The notes beneath the pieces are model-generated. The model made no database searches, was not told the DNA's origin, and saw nothing but the letters and a program-made list of their open reading frames with translations. The position numbers and the translations under genes are program-made. Below are positions 59,469 through 64,000 of a DNA stretch of 64,000 nt, piece after piece. The stretch's first letter is position 1; each line of letters opens with the position of its first letter. The stretch comes from Prorocentrum cordatum (taxonomy: Eukaryota; Sar; Dinophyceae; Prorocentrales; Prorocentraceae): contig CAUYUJ010021047.1 in NCBI GenBank assembly GCA_963575745.1, forward strand, positions 35,001-99,000, given 5' to 3'.

Positions 59469-60351
59469 GGTCACCCCGGTGCCTGGGTTGTGGTTTAATG
59501 GTGGCCCCCGCGGGTCCCAGGCGTGGGCTGCGCGTGAGGGCGGCCCTTCGCGCCGCTCGAGGCGGCCCTTCGCCGCTCGAGGAACCTGTGGTCCGGGCCC
59601 ACAGATGTCGCGACAGCTGCGAACGTGTCCGTGTCCGCGCCGTCGCGGTCGCTGGTTTCTGGGCCGCGATCCCGTAGACGCGCGGTCGCATGCGTAGATT
59701 CTGCGTGGGGCGTCCGCGAAAAGACGCGCCGTATCGACGGGGTCGCGGCCGGGCCTCGGATACGGATATCTTTTCCGCCCACGAGGACCCGACACCAGGT
59801 CCAGCTGGCACGCTTGGGCTTGGCCCCCCCCTTGGCGCCTGGGAGCCGCGCACCAAAGCACAGGCCCTAGGGTGACCCGTTGCACGTAGCTGACAGAGGC
59901 CTACCTCGTGGAGAAGCTTCCATTATGTTCCCAATTCTCCTGTGGCAGTTGGTCCTCGCTTTCGATCCGCAGCGCGCCCGTCCTCCTCCGCCTCCTCCCC
60001 GCGTGCCCATTCCGGCGCTCACGAGGTTCGTGGCCTCATAACGAGCGCCACCTGCGCCCCCAGTGGGCGACGACCCGTGGGCGCACAGGCCTCCCATGTC
60101 GGTTCTCTCCTCACGAGGATCGTTGCCTCATACGGAGCTACACCTGCGGGCCCAGTGGGCGCCGGCGCATGTCGTGAACGCATCCCATGGCGCCACACGC
60201 CTCAGCAGGACCGCGGCCCCATAGGAAGCTCCGTCTACGGCACGCGGCACCGACCGCATGCCATTCAGTCCCGCTCTCTGCGCATGCCTCTTGATCTTCC
60301 CTGCAATGATGCCCGTCCTTGCCCGTGCTGACATGCCCCTGTGATCTAGTT
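59469..60351. other. No gene identified
   Basis: GC-rich mixed sequence; TCGCGGTCGC and CCGTGTCCGC motifs but no clear repeat unit. A loose repeat GGATCGTTGCCTCATACGGA / GAGGTTCGTGGCCTCATAAC (60111 and 60023) suggests an old duplication. Confidence 0.45.
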
Positions 60352-60518
60352 TGATGTCGGGCCTGTCCCTCTACAGCGCGAATGTTCAAACATTGTCTTT
60401 AAAAAGTCTGGGGACTATCCTGGAGCATTGTTCATTCTTTCTGACTGTTTTTGTGTAGTTTTGAGTATCTTGAATGTTTCCTCCCAAGTCCGCCTGCAGG
60501 GGGACACGCCCAACCTAA
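60352..60518 (+). mobile_element. MITE-8 copy j, perfect 8-bp duplication
   Basis: The left end TGATGTCGGGCCTGTCCCTC and right end GGGGGACACGCCCAACCTAA are inverted. Exact octamer ATCTAGTT at 60344-60351 and 60519-60526. Confidence 0.92.
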
Positions 60519-60689
60519 ATCTAGTTCCATCGCCCGCCCCGCTGTCGTCTTTGGGCGTTCCCCTCCTCGTCCTCTCCATCCTTTGAAATCTGGAGGTTGG
60601 CACGCTTGGCAGGAGCTCGAATATGGGCGTGCACGATGCCTCAGATGTTTAACCCTCTCGCGGACTCAAGGCCCATGCTAGGCTGTAAA

Positions 60690-61118
60690 GGTATGCGTAG
60701 GAACCTCAAGCGAACTCTGGATCTGTCTTTAGGGCACACCCTGGCACACTGCACGGTGGTCCAGGGCACAGATGAAAGGTTGTTGTTTTTCTGCAATGTC
60801 TGCGGAGCTTATACGACCCGCAGCTGCCGTCTCTTGGGGTGAGAATTCCAGCAGCGTAAGCTGGCTAGTGGCGCCCTTGCTTTGAGACGGATTCATGATG
60901 GCCAGTTTTCTCAGCATCAGCAGAACGCTGAGGTCACGACGACCTCCAGACGTGGAGTCGCGAATATGTGCTACGCTGCCGCGCTACCGCCCCCAGACGA
61001 AGTCACGCTGCAGCTTGCAGCGCCAGGCCTCGTCCAGACGGAGGGCATGAGCGCTTTGTGCCTGCGTGTGCGGGCAAAGGAGGAGGCAGCTCGTGCTGCC
61101 GCCTCCGCTGGCATATGA
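60690..61118 (+). pseudogene. Broken C-terminal zinc-ribbon ORF, retroelement-type
   Basis: The frame reads GHTLAHCTVV, then LLFFCNVCGAYTTRSCRLLG and a TGA at 60840-60842. The same frame then continues RKLASGALALRRIHDGQFSQ to a TGA at 61116-61118. A CxxCGAY ribbon followed by a RKL....AL.R...G motif is, as I recall, common at the ends of dinoflagellate retroelement-like ORFs, and it resembles the tail of LINE ORF2 here. The in-frame stop between the two halves indicates a decayed copy. No RT or RNase H sequence was found upstream, so only the tail remains. Confidence 0.45.
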
Positions 61119-61598
61119 GGATGATGTGCCCATGTTTCGACCCCCAGGGCCCCACCCCACCCCAAAAAAAACGTCCTCTCCATCCGCGTCGCCTCGCAGA
61201 GGCCGCGTGGGGCGTGCGAGGCGCCAGCTTCTCACAGCACCCGCGCGAGGCGCGCGTGCTCTCTCCAGTGATCGTCCGTCTGGCCCTTTGGCGCTGCCGC
61301 GCGGTGCAGATGGGCTGGGCGCGCCCTTGGACCGTCGCAGTTGCAACTAGCTGCGCCCACGAAGAAAAGCTTCACGCATCATGATGCACCGAGCTGGGAC
61401 AGGTGCAGCGTCCTCCCCGCCGTCGACGGACCGATTGTGCCGCACTGGTCATTGGTCCTTGGTGTCCTGCGGCGCTGGGCGCCTGGGAGAGGCCTTCTCC
61501 CTCGCGGCAGGGGCCGGGTTCGAGGGGAGGCCTTTGGCCGCCCGCGGGGGGCGCGAAGAGGACCCCGCGAGGAGAGCAGCCCTTTCTCCAGGGCGGCC
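61119..61598. other. No gene identified
   Basis: GC-rich mixed sequence with overlapping open frames on both strands and no domain. Confidence 0.45.
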
Positions 61599-61762
61599 TG
61601 ACGTCGGGCACGTCCCTCTGCGGGAGGACGATTCAAGAATCGTAGTACAAAGGTAGTCGGTGAACGATGTCCCGTGCTCTTTTTGACTGCTTGGGAGGAT
61701 TTGTCAACTACTGTCTGAGCGTGCTTCCAAACGCCGCCCATCGGAGGACATGCGCGACCTAA
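61599..61762 (+). mobile_element. MITE-8 copy k
   Basis: The left end TGACGTCGGGCACGTCCCTC and right end GGAGGACATGCGCGACCTAA are inverted with several mismatches. Flanking octamers GGGCGGCC and GATTGGCC agree only in part, so it is an old copy. Confidence 0.75.
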
Positions 61763-62712
61763 GATTGGCCGCGCGAGGGCTCGAAGACCATCGCGTGGCG
61801 CGGACGCGCGCGGCGAGATGATTCTTGGGCTTACGCCGCACCGCCGACCTAGGTCTTTCGGGGGCCTCCTGCGGGCACTTTTGATGCCTTTGGGGGCAGT
61901 TTTGTGGCCTCTTGGGACCTCTTTTGGTGCTCTGGTGGGCCTCTTGGAGCCTCTTGGAGGCTTCTTGGGGGCCTCTTGGGGGGGGCCTCCTGGAGGCTTC
62001 TTGGGGCCGAGGGCTCGACATTTCCGTTCGGGCCCCCCGCCTGGGCCTCGCGAGGCGCGGACGCGCGAGGCGAGATGACGTCAGGCTTGGCGTCGCTCGG
62101 ACGTGTGCACATTTTTCCACGGCGGGTGACATTTGAGGATCACCCATCGTGTTCCCGCCGCTCGGCCGCGCAAGAGGGTACACCAAGCCAGGCACAAGCC
62201 CTCCTCCTCCTCCTCCTTCGAGAAGGAGGAGGAGGAGGAGGAGGAGGAGGAGGAAAAGTTTCAGGAAATTCGGCATGTCGAAACTTTGGGTCGGACTTTC
62301 TCGGCGACGATCCCACCTCTGGGCTGCGTACATGAAGCCGAGCCTGGGGATCTTGTCGGTGTCTCTTGACTTCAGCGAGCCATGCAGGCCTCGCTACCTG
62401 CATATGCTCACGCGTCGCTCCCGTCCATTCCCGTCGCCACCCTCCCCCTGCTCGTCCCGCTCGTCGCAGGTCCCGTCCACCCCACTCTCAGACAGGTGTT
62501 TCTCAGGGCTCACGCCCTGCGGGCGGCGCCCTATAGGGGAGATTGTGCCCCTGGGATTACGGCCTGAGCCCGTGCCCCATCTGAGGAGCGCGCGGCCGTC
62601 GCCCGTGCTAAAGTTGGTGATCTTCTCGCCCCCCCAGAGCCCTAGGTAGGCCCTCGTGGCGCTGCTCGCCGCGCAGTGGGACTACTGCAGGACTTCACGA
62701 GCACGAGCATTG
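61763..62712. repeat. CTTGGGG-type degenerate repeat and unassigned sequence
   Basis: 61855-62010 repeats GGGCCTCTTGG, GAGGCTTCTTGGGG units. The motif GCGCGGACGCGCG.GGCGAGATGA occurs on both sides (61797-61820 and 62054-62078), so the block is bracketed by a direct repeat. 62219-62255 is (GGA)n next to a short (CTC)n, forming a hairpin. No gene. Confidence 0.55.
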
Positions 62713-62715
62713 CTC

Positions 62716-62812
<97 letters not shown>
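62713..62812 (+). repeat. (GCTT)n microsatellite, about 25 units
   Basis: Pure GCTT tetranucleotide repeat. Because the unit is 4 bp, every frame reads Leu-Leu-Ala-Cys repeatedly (or Lys-Gln-Ala-Ser on the other strand); this is not a protein. Confidence 0.97.
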
Positions 62813-62814
<2 letters not shown>

Positions 62815-63220
62815 AGCTTGCTCCTCCTCCTCCTCCTCCTCTGGATCTTCCCGCGGAAGCAAGCCAAACAAACAATGACCACAGAACAAAAACACAACAG
62901 CAACAACAAAAACACACACGAGACCGACAGCGGCACGGGGAAACGGACGTCCCAGCGATGGCAAGCCAGGGGAGAATGGCGCGGCGCGCCGGCGCCCGCC
63001 GCCCCCGCCGCCGCCGTCCACGACGGCGCCGCCGCGCCGGGGGGCGGGGCGGCTCCTCCCCCCCCCCCGCCGCGCCCAGGACCGGTGCCGCTGCTGTCCT
63101 CGGCGGAGGTGCCGCGCCCCGCCCCGTAAGCCTGGCTCTCGAGCGCTCCTGCAGAGGGCCCTCGGCGGCGATCGCCTCGCCGCTGCTCGGCACCAGTTGC
63201 CCCTCGGCTCGGCTGGGCTC

Positions 63221-63221
<1 letters not shown>
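62813..63221. other. No gene identified
   Basis: A CAACAAAAACACA-rich stretch (62860-62925) then CCGCCGCCG-rich sequence. No coding signal. Confidence 0.5.
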
Positions 63222-63302
<81 letters not shown>

Positions 63303-63492
63303 CCATCCTCATCCTCATCCTTATCCTCATCCTCATCCTCATCCTCATCCTCATCCTCATCCTCTTCCTCTTCCTCCTTTGCCTCCTCTTTCTCCTCCTC
63401 CTCCTCCTCGTCCTCGTTCTCTTCCTCCTCCTCCTCCTCCTCCTCCTCCCCCTCTTCCTCCTCCTCCCCCTCTTCCTCCTCCTCCTCCTCCA
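63222..63492 (+). repeat. (ATC)n passing into (CATCCT)n and (CTC)n
   Basis: 63222-63300 is pure ATC, 63301-63362 is CATCCT hexamers, and 63363-63492 is CTC-rich. Confidence 0.96.
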
Positions 63493-64000
63493 GCCTTCAG
63501 GCCACTCGCCTTTGGTGGAGCCCCGATGGTTGGCGGCTCCCGCCGCAGGCCACCTGCGCTCCCGCCCACCGCCGCGCACTCCGCCCCGCGCCCCCGCCTT
63601 GCCGGGCCCCCCCCGCTGGGCTCGGAGGTCCGCTGTCCAGACGGGGCTCGAGAGCTTAGTGGGCCCTGGAAGCGACAGGGCCGTTTCTGTTGCCTGTTCC
63701 GTTTTGCCGTTTTCGTTGCCGGTTCCGGCGCCGTTTGTTTGCCGGTTCCGTTTTGCCGTTCTTTTATGAGTTCCCGCTCCGGTTCCAATCCTGGAGCCGT
63801 TTTTGTTGCCGTTTACCGGTCGCCGTTTTTTTGCCGTTTCCATGTTCAAGGGACACTTTTCGGAAACGGTGAAAAGACGGCCGTGCCGTTTCCAGGGCTG
63901 TCCAGACGGGGCTCGAGAGACGGGGCTCTTTCGTAAGACGTAAGAGACGAGAGACGGGGGCTCGAGAGGCTCGAGAGATCGGCTAGACGTAAGAGTGACC
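63493..64000. repeat. R7 dispersed repeat, copy 2, and the window end
   Basis: 63665-63850 starts CCCTGGAAGCGACAGGG and continues GTTCCGTTTTGCCGTT, GGTTCC and GCCGTTTTTGTTGCCG units as at 22620-22965. 63900-63990 repeats GACGGGGCTCGAGAG and AGACGTAAGAG motifs. No gene. Confidence 0.65.

Noticed and set aside
61515-61535. GGGTTCGAGG as a tRNA T-loop
   Set aside because: No matching acceptor, D- or anticodon stems could be found nearby. No tRNA or rRNA gene could be supported in the window.
62656-63129. Membrane-protein-like Leu/Ala/Cys repeat ORF
   Set aside because: It is produced by the (GCTT)n tract, which reads the same residues in every frame.

Overview
The window reads as nuclear DNA of a dinoflagellate. 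The strongest evidence is at 50050-50071, where the 22-nt dinoflagellate spliced-leader (SL) sequence occurs intact as the first bases of a retrotransposon. Supporting signs are a GC-rich, microsatellite-packed sequence, GC-AG introns in a dispersed gene, and very low gene density. A Prorocentrum-like or other large-genome species is possible, but the species cannot be fixed from this window.

Layout. Positions 1-367 hold the C-terminal end of a zinc-ribbon ORF typical of dinoflagellate retroelements. From 1634 to 14305, seven plus-strand exons with compatible reading phases encode the C-terminal part of a Deg/HtrA-type protease (PDZ region and C-terminal Deg domain, no catalytic domain in the window). 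Its introns of 0.3-5.2 kb are filled with pyrimidine microsatellites, (GAT)n blocks and inverted-repeat elements. From 14.3 to 26.9 kb there is an 89-bp minisatellite, several MITE-like families and no convincing gene, except one possible minus-strand exon at 24917-25171. A 7.1-kb LINE (copy A, 26962-34053) follows, then a repeat-rich stretch with an AT-richer island at about 36.4-38.6 kb, another run of small inverted-repeat elements, and a 100-N assembly gap (49795-49894). The second LINE copy (copy B, 50050-57192) is intact. The last 7 kb holds more MITEs, a broken zinc-ribbon ORF at 60690-61118, and (GCTT)n and (ATC)n tracts.

How the parts relate. The two LINE copies share ORF1 (zinc ribbon plus coiled coil) and ORF2 (AP-type endonuclease, reverse transcriptase, RNase H, C-terminal zinc ribbon). 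Copy B starts exactly at the spliced leader and is flanked by a 12-bp target-site duplication inside a TCC-rich tract, so it looks like a full-length insertion of a trans-spliced transcript. Copy A keeps only the last 9 nt of the leader and has a 1-nt deletion near the ORF2 end.

At least four inverted-repeat families are interspersed. The main one (called MITE-8 here: about 150 bp, 8-bp target duplications) has ten two-ended copies. A second (MITE-TA: about 183 bp, TA duplication) has three copies, one cleanly inserted into a member of another family (R4). One Deg intron (13441-14032) carries a MITE-8 copy and has a 14-bp direct repeat across both splice sites, as expected for an introner-type insertion.

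Limits: no database search or alignment program was used. Family assignments rest on recognisable motifs, and exon borders on splice dinucleotides, phase and family fit.
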